Assembly: GCA_937927335.1 (NCBI GenBank)
Contig: CALBDU010000012.1
Location: forward strand, 6,299-70,298
Length of the DNA stretch: 64,000 nt
Reading direction: 5' to 3'
Source: an uncultured Clostridium sp.
GTDB lineage: Bacteria; Bacillota; Clostridia; Clostridiales; Clostridiaceae
Shown here: positions 7,719-15,197 of the stretch, in pieces
Position numbering within the stretch: the first letter of the stretch is position 1
How the letters are laid out: every line of letters starts with the position of its first letter
Made by a program: the position numbers and the translations under genes
The notes under the pieces: model-generated
What the model was told of the DNA's origin: nothing
Seen by the model: only the letters and a program-made list of their open reading frames with translations
The model's database searches: none

Positions 7719-7781
7719 TCCCTTCTTTAAATTGATTTCATAATTTTTAAATTTATGGAGAAAATATTTTTGAAGAAGGGA
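7719..7781 (+). promoter_or_regulatory. SD-sequestering inverted repeat before the dacF-like gene
   Basis: TCCCTTCTT (7719-7727), just after the pdp stop codon, is perfectly complementary to AAGAAGGGA (7773-7781), across a 45-base loop. The 3' arm overlaps the dacF Shine-Dalgarno sequence AAGGGAGGAG. A sigma-F-like promoter lies within the loop, so only read-through RNA from pdp would carry both arms. The organisation mirrors that before spoIIM. Confidence 0.55.
7738..7765 (+). promoter_or_regulatory. Sigma-F-like promoter for the dacF-like gene
   Basis: GGAGAAAAT (7757-7765) fits the forespore sigma-F -10 consensus GGnnAnAnT at every defined position. TCATA (7738-7742) fits four of five bases of the -35 GCATA, with a 14-base spacer. 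Start of transcription is expected near 7772, after the anti-SD arm. dacF is sigma-F controlled in B. subtilis. Confidence 0.5.
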
Positions 7782-7791
7782 GGAGTTAATT

Positions 7792-8982
7792 ATGTTTCAT
7801 AAAAAAAGGTATCTTAACATAGTAAGCGGTATTATTTCAGCTGTGCTTTTTATGGGTATTATTTCACCGGTGGTGAAGGCTGCAGAGGATATGAAACCAA
7901 TGGATAGCGGAATTAAGGTGGAAGCTGAATCCGCTTTGCTTATGGAACCTAAAACCGGAAAAATATTATATGATTTCAATTCCCACAAGAAGCTGGCACC
8001 GGCTTCTGTGACTAAAATAATGACTATGCTCCTTACAATGGAAGCTATTGATTCCGGAAAAATCAAGCTCACAGACAAAGTAACCGTAAGTGAAAATGCA
8101 AAAAAAATGGGGGGCAGCTCCATGATTCTCGATGCAGGAGAGGTAAGGACCGTGGAGGAACTGTTAAAGGGCATAGCAATAGCTTCCGGCAATGATGCCG
8201 CGGTAGCAATGGCAGAATACCTGGCAGGCACTGAGGAAGCTTTCGTAAAACTAATGAACGAAAGAGCTCAGGCATTGGGCATGAAGGATACAACTTTTAA
8301 AAACTGCACTGGCCTAAATGCAGCTGGACATGTAACTACAGCCTGGGATATATGCCTTATGTCCAGGGAACTTTTAAAGCACAACGCTGTGCTCAAATAC
8401 ACAGGAACATATATAGAAACAATTTCTGAAGGAAGAAAAACACCTATTGGACTTGTTAATCATAATAAGCTGGTGAGATTTTTCAAGGGCTGTGATGGTT
8501 TAAAAACAGGTTTTACAGATGAAGCTAAATACTGTATATCCGCAACAGCAACCAAGGATGGGATAAGGATGCTTACGGTAATCATGGGTTCACCAAGCTA
8601 TAAAGTCAGAAATAAAGATGCCAGCATGCTGATGAACTATGGATTTTCAAAATTTGAAAATAAAAAAGTAGTATCAAAGGATGCTGAAATGGAAAAGGTA
8701 TTGCTTAATAAAAAGGGTGACAGGTACTTTATGGCAAAGGCCTCCGAGGATTTGAGCATAATCCTGGAAAGAGGTAATCCCAATAAAATCACCTATAAAT
8801 TTGTTATAACCAGTGACAGGAAAAATTTCAAGGCAGGAGACGAAGTGGGGTTTGCTGAGGTATACTGTGATGGAACCCAGGTAGGCAAGGTTAAGATATA
8901 TTGCGACAGAGATGTAAAGAGGACAGGATTTTTCGGAAACCTTAAAAATAATTTTACCAATATATTCGATAACGGAATATAA
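7792..8982 (+). CDS. dacF: D-alanyl-D-alanine carboxypeptidase (DacF-like)
   Basis: The product has 396 residues. An N-terminal signal peptide (residues ~1-30, ending near VVKAAED) directs export. The penicillin-binding motifs are SVTK (Ser about residue 67), SGN (SGNDAAV, ~129) and KTG (LKTGFT, ~236). A PBP5-type C-terminal beta domain follows (residues ~290-385). It trims the terminal D-Ala of peptidoglycan stem peptides. The position behind deoB-pdp and the sigma-F-like promoter point to the forespore enzyme DacF, active in cortex synthesis. The SD is GGGAGGAG. A second paralogue lies at 11575-12621. The C-terminus is a weak amphipathic anchor. Confidence 0.9.
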   Translation: MFHKKRYLNIVSGIISAVLFMGIISPVVKAAEDMKPMDSGIKVEAESALLMEPKTGKILYDFNSHKKLAPASVTKIMTMLLTMEAIDSGKIKLTDKVTVSENAKKMGGSSMILDAGEVRTVEELLKGIAIASGNDAAVAMAEYLAGTEEAFVKLMNERAQALGMKDTTFKNCTGLNAAGHVTTAWDICLMSRELLKHNAVLKYTGTYIETISEGRKTPIGLVNHNKLVRFFKGCDGLKTGFTDEAKYCISATATKDGIRMLTVIMGSPSYKVRNKDASMLMNYGFSKFENKKVVSKDAEMEKVLLNKKGDRYFMAKASEDLSIILERGNPNKITYKFVITSDRKNFKAGDEVGFAEVYCDGTQVGKVKIYCDRDVKRTGFFGNLKNNFTNIFDNGI

Positions 8983-8984
8983 GA

Positions 8985-9016
8985 GATGTACTGCTTTTCA
9001 GCAGTGCATCTTTTGT
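8985..9016 (+). terminator. Intrinsic terminator after the dacF-like gene
   Basis: GATGTACTGC (8985-8994) and GCAGTGCATC (9001-9010) form a 10-bp stem with one G-T pair and a 6-base loop, followed by TTTTGTTAT. It begins 2 bases after the dacF stop codon. This argues that the open frame running through it is not coding and that the next gene starts at 9055. Confidence 0.85.
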
Positions 9017-9054
9017 TATATAATAAGCTTAAACTTGAAAGGCAGGTGCTGGTT

Positions 9055-10233
9055 TTGGAACTGCTTTTATCAAAAGGTCAAGAGGAAGCACTGAATAATA
9101 TAATTGATGCATGCAAAAGAAAAAATATAAGCTGTTATGTTGTTGGAGGAGCTGTAAGAGATTGGCTGCTTCAAATACCACCACGTGATATTGATATATG
9201 CATAGATGCTGAACCGTTGGAAATAAAAAATTACGTGGAATATGAGGATTTTATATATTACCCTGAATTTCACACATCTACAGTCAGGTTTAAAAATGGA
9301 GTTGAATTTGATATAATACGTTGCAGAGGAGAATGGTATTCATTTCCGGGAGCTCTTCCGGAAGTTTACCCATCTAATCTGGAAAATGATCTTTTCCGCA
9401 GGGACTTTACCATTAATGCCATAGCCTATGACCTTTTTAACAGGGAGATTATAGATCCCTGCAATGGGATTAAGGATATTAAAAATAAAATTGTGCGAAG
9501 TGTCCATAAGGAAAGCTACAAGGAAGATGCCACAAGAATCTTCAGGGCTGTTAAATACGGATGCCGGTATAACTTTACCTTGTTTGACATGGAGGAAATA
9601 AAGTATTGTATTTTAAATAATTCAATGGACTCCATCAGCAGTGACAGGTATATCAAGGAAGTTTATTCAATATGCGGCGAAGAAAAATGGGAGGAAATGC
9701 TTGATTTTTGCAGTTACCTGGGAATCTTTCAGCTGGAGGAGTATGATAAGGTAAATGTGCTGGCAGATTTAAAAGACCCAGATGTGAGATTCCTAAAGTT
9801 TGCATATAGGGTAAGGGATGAGAAGGTCTTAAGGAGTATTATCAATAATTCCATTATAAATAGGAAATTAAAAAAGGCCGTGCTTTTTTTGCGAACAGGA
9901 GATGTAAGACGGCAGCTTTATGAATGCAGTGATAATTATGAAATACATGAAATATTAAAAAGCTGCAGCTATTTGGACCTGGTTATGTTATGCTTTGATT
10001 ACAAATTAACCTATAAGGTTCTTTGTTATCTTATGCTGCAGGAGAAAAAGCTTGAACTTGACGGAAATTATGTAAAGAACACTGCAGGCATTCAAGGAAA
10101 TAAGGTTGGAAGAGTTTTGGACTATATAATGAAAATTAAGTTAAACACAGGACTTGTGGATGATGTAAAGTATTTTAACAAAAATTTAGGAGAGATAATA
10201 GATGCCATTGAATATAAAGCTGGAAAATTTTGA
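9055..10233 (+). CDS. tRNA nucleotidyltransferase / poly(A) polymerase family protein
   Basis: The product has 392 residues from TTG 9055, chosen because AGGTG lies ~7 bases upstream and because earlier starts overlap the terminator. The class II nucleotidyltransferase head is clear: VVGGAVRDWLL (residues ~28-38) and the metal-binding DIDICIDA (~44-51). RRDFTINAIAYD (~113-124) and the RNA-binding TRIFRAVKYGCRYNF segment (~160) follow. Such enzymes add CCA to tRNA 3' ends or A tails; the exact specificity is not resolved. Its C-terminal half is divergent and lacks an HD motif. It overlaps scpA by 32 bases, so the two are translationally coupled. Confidence 0.85.
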   Translation: MELLLSKGQEEALNNIIDACKRKNISCYVVGGAVRDWLLQIPPRDIDICIDAEPLEIKNYVEYEDFIYYPEFHTSTVRFKNGVEFDIIRCRGEWYSFPGALPEVYPSNLENDLFRRDFTINAIAYDLFNREIIDPCNGIKDIKNKIVRSVHKESYKEDATRIFRAVKYGCRYNFTLFDMEEIKYCILNNSMDSISSDRYIKEVYSICGEEKWEEMLDFCSYLGIFQLEEYDKVNVLADLKDPDVRFLKFAYRVRDEKVLRSIINNSIINRKLKKAVLFLRTGDVRRQLYECSDNYEIHEILKSCSYLDLVMLCFDYKLTYKVLCYLMLQEKKLELDGNYVKNTAGIQGNKVGRVLDYIMKIKLNTGLVDDVKYFNKNLGEIIDAIEYKAGKF

Positions 10234-10960
10234 GGGTCCCTTTGACCTCTTGCTTCATCTGATCAAAAAGAATAAAATGGATATCTACAATATAAAAATA
10301 CATGAGATAACAACTCAATACCTGGAATATATCAAGGCTATGGAGGAATTGGACCTGGAAATAACCTCCGAGTTTATACTTACTGCAGCCACTCTAGTGG
10401 AAATAAAGTCAAAGCTTTTACTGCCAAAGCCAAAGCAGGATGAAACAGCAGCAACAGTGGACATAGATCCGGAGGCAGAGCTTATAAACAAACTGGCTGA
10501 ATATAAAAGGTATAAGCTGGCAGCAGGCTATTTCAATGAAAGGCTGGACAATACCGGCGCATTTTACAGTAAAAAGCCTGAAATAATAGAACAGGTACAT
10601 AAAGAAGTAAATCCCATGGATTTTTTATCTAAACTGTCTATGCTGGAGCTGTATAACATATATTACAAACTAATGGAAAATTATAATGGGAAGCAGAATA
10701 AGACAACTATATTTAAAAGGGAAATACCTATTGATAAATTTAAAATAGAGCATAAAATGGTATACATTATGGAAAACTTGAAAAATAAAAAGGGGCAGAC
10801 TTTTTCAAGCTTTATTAAAGAATGCTCATATAAAATTGAAGCCATAGTAGTTTTCCTTGCTCTGCTTGAACTGATTAAGCTAAGAAGGGTAAAGGCTTAT
10901 CAGCAGGGCAGCTTTGAAGATATATACCTTCAGGAGGCATCAGTAAATGAAGAATATTAA
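10202..10960 (+). CDS. scpA: Segregation and condensation protein A
   Basis: The product has 252 residues. The N-terminal kleisin signature FEGPFDLLLHLIKKNKMDIY occupies residues ~9-28, with the helical region binding the SMC neck. LVEIKSKLLLP (~66-76) and a C-terminal winged helix (FLALLELIKLRRV) contact the SMC head. ScpA bridges SMC dimers and recruits ScpB for chromosome condensation and segregation. ATG 10202 has AGGAG upstream and overlaps the previous gene. The scpB gene overlaps by 14 bases; the pair is conserved throughout Firmicutes. Confidence 0.95.
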   Translation: MPLNIKLENFEGPFDLLLHLIKKNKMDIYNIKIHEITTQYLEYIKAMEELDLEITSEFILTAATLVEIKSKLLLPKPKQDETAATVDIDPEAELINKLAEYKRYKLAAGYFNERLDNTGAFYSKKPEIIEQVHKEVNPMDFLSKLSMLELYNIYYKLMENYNGKQNKTTIFKREIPIDKFKIEHKMVYIMENLKNKKGQTFSSFIKECSYKIEAIVVFLALLELIKLRRVKAYQQGSFEDIYLQEASVNEEY

Positions 10961-11513
10961 TTTAGATCAGTTGGAATTTGAAGAAATATCAAATAAAAGT
11001 AAAATATACTCTATTGTGGAATCACTGTTGTTTGTTTCAGGTGAACCAGTAGAATTAAATACTATAGCTCAGATATTGGAGTGCTCTCAGGATTTTATAA
11101 GAAAAATTATGAGTGAGCTTATGGAAAAATATCATAATCAGGATAGAGGTATTCAACTTTTAAATTCAGGTGACTGCTATAGTCTGGTAACCAAGCCTGA
11201 AAACAGCATTTATGTGGAAAAGCTATTAGGGACAAACCTTAGACAAAACTTGTCCCAGGCAGCAGTGGAAACCCTGGCTATTATAGCTTACAAACAGCCT
11301 GTTACAAGAGCAGTTATTGACGAAATCAGAGGAGTAAAAAGCGAAAGAGCTGTAAATAGTCTGATGGATAAAAAAATAATCAGGGAAAGTGGAAGGCTGG
11401 AGGTACCAGGAAGGCCCATACTTTACTCAACCACTGAGGAATTCCTTAAATATTTCGGGCTGGAGAGCCTTAAGGAACTGCCTGGTCTGGACAGCTTCTT
11501 TGATGAAATCTGA
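10947..11513 (+). CDS. scpB: Segregation and condensation protein B
   Basis: The product has 188 residues with two winged-helix domains. Typical ScpB motifs are SIVESLLFVSGEPVE (~24-38), LSQAAVETLAIIAYKQPVTR (~101-120), IRGVKSERAV and GRPILYSTTEEFLKYFGL (~151-168). It forms the SMC-ScpA-ScpB condensin. Start and length fit the family. The 14-base overlap with scpA implies coupled translation. A dacB-type gene follows, as in B. subtilis. Confidence 0.95.
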   Translation: MKNINLDQLEFEEISNKSKIYSIVESLLFVSGEPVELNTIAQILECSQDFIRKIMSELMEKYHNQDRGIQLLNSGDCYSLVTKPENSIYVEKLLGTNLRQNLSQAAVETLAIIAYKQPVTRAVIDEIRGVKSERAVNSLMDKKIIRESGRLEVPGRPILYSTTEEFLKYFGLESLKELPGLDSFFDEI

Positions 11514-11574
11514 TTTCCAGTTTAAAAATTGAATTATTGCAGAAACTAATATGGAGTTAAGCGAGGTGATGGAT

Positions 11575-12621
11575 ATGATCAAAAGAATATCCTGCTTTTG
11601 TCTGGTGCTGGCTTTAATATTAGGAAGCTTTAATATGAAAGCCGCAGCGGGGAATGATATCTATGTAAATGCCAGGTGTGCCATAGCCATGGATGCTGAA
11701 AGCAAGGCTGTACTTTTTGATAAAAGTTCTCATGACCTGGTGCCCATGGCAAGCACTACTAAAATTATGACTGCATTGGTGGCAATCAAATACGGGAATC
11801 TAGACAAGATCATTGAAGTATCCCAAAGATCGGCTAATATAGGCGGGTCTACAGTGGGATACAAAAAAGGTGAAATGATTTCTACAAGAGAGCTTATAAC
11901 AGGCTTAATGCTTAGATCCGGCAATGATGCTGCAATAGCTTTAAGTGAAGGAATTGCAAGCAGTGTGGATGAGTTCGTAAAGCTGATGAATGAATATGGT
12001 ACACAGCTTGGACTTGTAGATACACATTTCCAGTCACCCCATGGTCTGGACAGTGAACAGCATTATACCACAGCCTATGACCTGGCCCTTGTAACAGCTA
12101 AAGCAAATGAAAACAAGTTTTTCAAACAAGTGGTTAGCTCCAAGGGCTTTGACGGGAAGGAGTTTGGCTTTACAAGAAGCTATCAGAATATCAATAAGAT
12201 ATTATGGCTTATTCCTGAAGCTGATGGTGTAAAAACTGGTTATACAGGAAAAGCAGGGAAGTGTCTTGTTACATCTGTAAACGTGGAAGGCAGAAACGTG
12301 GTTATTGTGGTTTTGAATTGCAAAGAAAGGTGGCAGGAAACAAAAAAGATAAATGATTATATAGTTGAAAATTACAGCTATAAAAAAATGTTTTCAGTGG
12401 GTGAAACTGCAGCGGAAGTTAAATTGGGAAGGAAAAGTATAAGGCTGGTTTATTCTAAGGATATTATTATTCCTGTAATGAAGGATAAGGAATATCGGAC
12501 TGTGATAATTAAGCCGGATACCGTGGATAAGAATATAAAAGAAGGAGATTTTTTAGGGAGTATTTACATTTACTCGGAAAATAGGTTAATATATTCTGAG
12601 CCGTTGAAAGTAATCTTGTAA
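11575..12621 (+). CDS. dacB: D-alanyl-D-alanine carboxypeptidase (DacB-like)
   Basis: The product has 348 residues from ATG 11575 (SD GAGGTG; upstream in-frame ATGs at 11551 and 11569 are poorly placed). A signal peptide covers residues ~1-24. The serine DD-peptidase motifs are STTK (ASTTKIM, ~57-63), SGN (RSGNDAAI, ~114) and KTG (VKTGYT, ~220), followed by a PBP5-like C-terminal domain. Its place after scpAB resembles B. subtilis dacB, whose sigma-E product trims spore cortex. I see no clear sigma-E promoter here. It is about 40 residues shorter than the paralogue at 7792. Confidence 0.88.
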   Translation: MIKRISCFCLVLALILGSFNMKAAAGNDIYVNARCAIAMDAESKAVLFDKSSHDLVPMASTTKIMTALVAIKYGNLDKIIEVSQRSANIGGSTVGYKKGEMISTRELITGLMLRSGNDAAIALSEGIASSVDEFVKLMNEYGTQLGLVDTHFQSPHGLDSEQHYTTAYDLALVTAKANENKFFKQVVSSKGFDGKEFGFTRSYQNINKILWLIPEADGVKTGYTGKAGKCLVTSVNVEGRNVVIVVLNCKERWQETKKINDYIVENYSYKKMFSVGETAAEVKLGRKSIRLVYSKDIIIPVMKDKEYRTVIIKPDTVDKNIKEGDFLGSIYIYSENRLIYSEPLKVIL

Positions 12622-12688
12622 TAAATACGAATATTATTGCATATTTTACATTAAATGTTTGTGTTGAATTATATTTTTATAAATATAG

Positions 12689-12717
12689 TTGACAAATTGT
12701 TCGTGCGATGATATCAT
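12689..12717 (+). promoter_or_regulatory. Sigma-A promoter of the ZTP riboswitch-pflB unit
   Basis: TTGACA (12689-12694) is followed after exactly 17 bases by TATCAT (12712-12717). Transcription is expected near 12724, about 17 bases before the riboswitch aptamer. Confidence 0.78.
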
Positions 12718-12739
12718 ATACTTAACAAATTGAATAAAG

Positions 12740-12811
12740 CAAATCATATAACTGGCGGAGCGGTGGAATAAACCACAGGGAGTATGATTTTTTACAGCCG
12801 ACCGCCTGGGC
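12740..12811 (+). promoter_or_regulatory. ZTP/ZMP (pfl-type) riboswitch
   Basis: The P1 arms AAATCATA (12741-12748) and TATGATTT (12783-12790) enclose CTGGCGG, a GGTGG...CCAC hairpin and the conserved GGGAG. The 3' domain carries CCGACCGCCTGGGC. GGCGG can form the family pseudoknot with CCGCC. These are the conserved elements of the ZTP riboswitch, which senses ZTP/ZMP when 10-formyl-tetrahydrofolate is short. It lies directly upstream of pflB, one of the known target classes. Confidence 0.9.
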
Positions 12812-12846
12812 AATAATTTTGTTCAGGTTGTGCGGCTTTTTTTATT
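12797..12846 (+). terminator. ZTP riboswitch expression-platform terminator
   Basis: GCCGACCGCCTG (12797-12808) pairs with the downstream CAGGTTGTGCGGC, ending in a long T-run (12837-12843). The 5' arm reuses the CCGCC that the ligand-bound aptamer needs for its pseudoknot. Ligand binding should therefore block termination, giving an ON switch. Confidence 0.8.
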
Positions 12847-12867
12847 TTATTTGTGGAGGGATGTAAA

Positions 12868-15096
12868 ATGATTAAAAAAGAATGGACAAGTTTTTTACAA
12901 GGAAATTGGACCGAAGAAATTGATGTTAGAGACTTTATTAATAAAAATGTGGAATCCTATGTTGGGGATGACTCATTTTTAGCTGGGCCTACTGATAAAA
13001 CAAAGAAGCTTTGGGATGAATGTGAGGAACTTATAAAGGAAGAACTGACAAAAGGTGTACTTGAAATAGATACAAAAACTGTGTCAGGCATAGGAAGCTT
13101 TAAACCAGGATATGTGGACAAGGCTAATGAAATAATAGTAGGACTTCAAACTGATGCACCATTGAAAAGGATGGTAAATCCCTATGGCGGCATAAGGATG
13201 GCAAAACAGGCCTGTAATGAGTATGGCTATGAAATAGATCCGGAAATGGAGATGATATTCTCCAAATATAGAAAAACACATAATCAGGGAGTATTTGACG
13301 CCTATACGGAAGAAACAAAAACTGCAAGGACAGTGGGACTTTTAACCGGCTTGCCGGATGCATACGGAAGAGGAAGAATAATAGGGGATTACAGAAGGAT
13401 TGCCTTATATGGCACAGATTTTCTTATAGAAGAAAAAAAGAAAGACCTGAAGATATTTAACGGCACTATGGATGATGAAACAATAAGGCTTAGAGAGGAA
13501 ATATCGGAACAGATCAGAGCCCTTGTTGAAACCCAAAAGATGGCTATGACCTATGGCGTTGATATATCACAAGGAGCAAAGGATGCAAGGGAAGCAGTTC
13601 AGTTTGTTTATATCGGATATCTGGCTGGCATCAGGGAAAATAACGGGGCTGCAATGTCTCTTGGAAGAGTAAGCACCTTCCTTGATATATTTATAAACAG
13701 GGATTTGAAAAATGGAACCTTAACTGAAGCAGGGGCACAGGAGCTGGTGGATCAGTTTGTAATAAAGCTTAGAATTGCAAGACATTTAAGAACACCAGAA
13801 TACAACGAACTTTTCGCAGGAGATCCAAACTGGATAACAGAATCTATTGGAGGCATGAGCATTGACGGATTTACACTGGTAACAAAAACCTCTTACAGAT
13901 TCCTGCATACTCTTGTAAACCTGGGACCTGCACCTGAGCCAAACATGACTGTTTTATGGTCAAACAGGCTTCCTGAAAATTTCAAGAAGTTCTGTGCAAA
14001 AATGTCTATTTTAACTGATTCAATTCAATATGAAAATGACGATATTATGAGACCGGTATATGGCGATGATTATGGTATTGCCTGCTGTGTATCAGCTATG
14101 GCCATAGGAAAACAGATGCAATTTTTCGGTGCAAGGTGCAATCTTGCCAAATCTCTTCTTTATGCAATAAACGGAGGAATGGATGAAAAGAAGGGAATTA
14201 TGGTTGTTCCAGGCATAGAAAAAATAGAGGATGAAATATTGGATTATGAAAAGGTAATGGCAAATTTCATCAAGGTAATGGAATATGTGGCCGGGCTTTA
14301 TGTTAATACTATGAATGTAATTCATTTCATGCATGATAAATATGCATATGAAGCAAGCCAGATGGCGCTTCATGATTCAAAGGTTGAAAGGCTTATGGCT
14401 TTTGGCATAGCAGGACTTTCAGTAACTGCCGATTCCCTTAGCGCAATTAAATTTGCAAAGGTAAAGCCTGTAAGGGAAAATGGTATAGCTGTAGACTTTG
14501 AAATTGAAGGTGAATTCCCTAAATACGGCAATGATAATGATGACGTTGATGATATTGCAGTACATGTGGCAAAATTGTTCAGCAGCGAGCTTAAAAAACA
14601 CAAAACCTACAGAGATGCAGTGCACACTTTATCTGTGCTTACCATTACTTCAAATGTAGTTTATGGAAAGAAAACCGGGTCCACTCCTGATGGAAGAAAA
14701 GCAGGAGAAGCTTTTGCACCTGGTGCCAATCCAATGCATGGAAGAGATATCAATGGTGCTCTGGCTTCGTTGAATTCCGTAGCTAAAATTCCATACAGAA
14801 ATGTATGCGAGGATGGTGTATCAAATACATTCTCTATTGTACCGGATGCTCTTGGAAAAGAAGAAGCTTCAAGGATAAACAACCTGGCGGCTATTCTTGA
14901 TGGGTATTTTATTCAAGGTGCTCATCATATAAATGTTAATGTATTAAACAGGGAAACTTTAGTTGATGCTATGGAAAATCCAGGAAAGTACCCTTTACTT
15001 ACTATAAGAGTATCTGGATATGCTGTAAACTTTAACAGACTCAGCAGAGCACAGCAAATGGAGGTTATCAGCAGAACCTTCCACAAATCAGTATAA
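12868..15096 (+). CDS. pflB: Formate C-acetyltransferase (pyruvate formate-lyase)
   Basis: The product has 742 residues from ATG 12868 (SD GGAGGG; the open frame extends to a GTG that contains this SD). The catalytic Cys pair lies in DYGIACCVSAMA (~407-408). The glycyl-radical loop RVSGYAVNF sits near the C-terminus. It splits pyruvate with CoA into acetyl-CoA and formate. The pflA activase is not adjacent; a terminator follows. Control by a ZTP riboswitch indicates an anabolic role, supplying formate for 10-formyl-THF and purine synthesis, rather than only fermentation. Confidence 0.96.
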   Translation: MIKKEWTSFLQGNWTEEIDVRDFINKNVESYVGDDSFLAGPTDKTKKLWDECEELIKEELTKGVLEIDTKTVSGIGSFKPGYVDKANEIIVGLQTDAPLKRMVNPYGGIRMAKQACNEYGYEIDPEMEMIFSKYRKTHNQGVFDAYTEETKTARTVGLLTGLPDAYGRGRIIGDYRRIALYGTDFLIEEKKKDLKIFNGTMDDETIRLREEISEQIRALVETQKMAMTYGVDISQGAKDAREAVQFVYIGYLAGIRENNGAAMSLGRVSTFLDIFINRDLKNGTLTEAGAQELVDQFVIKLRIARHLRTPEYNELFAGDPNWITESIGGMSIDGFTLVTKTSYRFLHTLVNLGPAPEPNMTVLWSNRLPENFKKFCAKMSILTDSIQYENDDIMRPVYGDDYGIACCVSAMAIGKQMQFFGARCNLAKSLLYAINGGMDEKKGIMVVPGIEKIEDEILDYEKVMANFIKVMEYVAGLYVNTMNVIHFMHDKYAYEASQMALHDSKVERLMAFGIAGLSVTADSLSAIKFAKVKPVRENGIAVDFEIEGEFPKYGNDNDDVDDIAVHVAKLFSSELKKHKTYRDAVHTLSVLTITSNVVYGKKTGSTPDGRKAGEAFAPGANPMHGRDINGALASLNSVAKIPYRNVCEDGVSNTFSIVPDALGKEEASRINNLAAILDGYFIQGAHHINVNVLNRETLVDAMENPGKYPLLTIRVSGYAVNFNRLSRAQQMEVISRTFHKSV

Positions 15097-15101
15097 TAAT
15101 T

Positions 15102-15130
15102 GGGTCCGGCGGAGCCGGGCCTTTTTGTTT
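15102..15130 (+). terminator. Intrinsic terminator after pflB
   Basis: GGTCCGGC (15103-15110) and GCCGGGCC (15114-15121) form an 8-bp GC-rich stem with one T-G pair and a GGA loop, followed by TTTTTGTTTT. Confidence 0.9.
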
Positions 15131-15197
15131 TACTGGTATCATAAAAGGAAAAGTGTTATAATTTGATAATAAATTACACAAATTGGGGGCGCCGAAA

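Noticed and set aside
7797..8231. 144-codon minus-strand frame within the dacF-like gene
   Set aside because: Shadow of a clear penicillin-binding-protein gene in another frame.
8986..9054. N-terminal extension of the nucleotidyltransferase frame
   Set aside because: It passes through an intrinsic terminator stem; the TTG at 9055 with SD gives a proper N-terminus.
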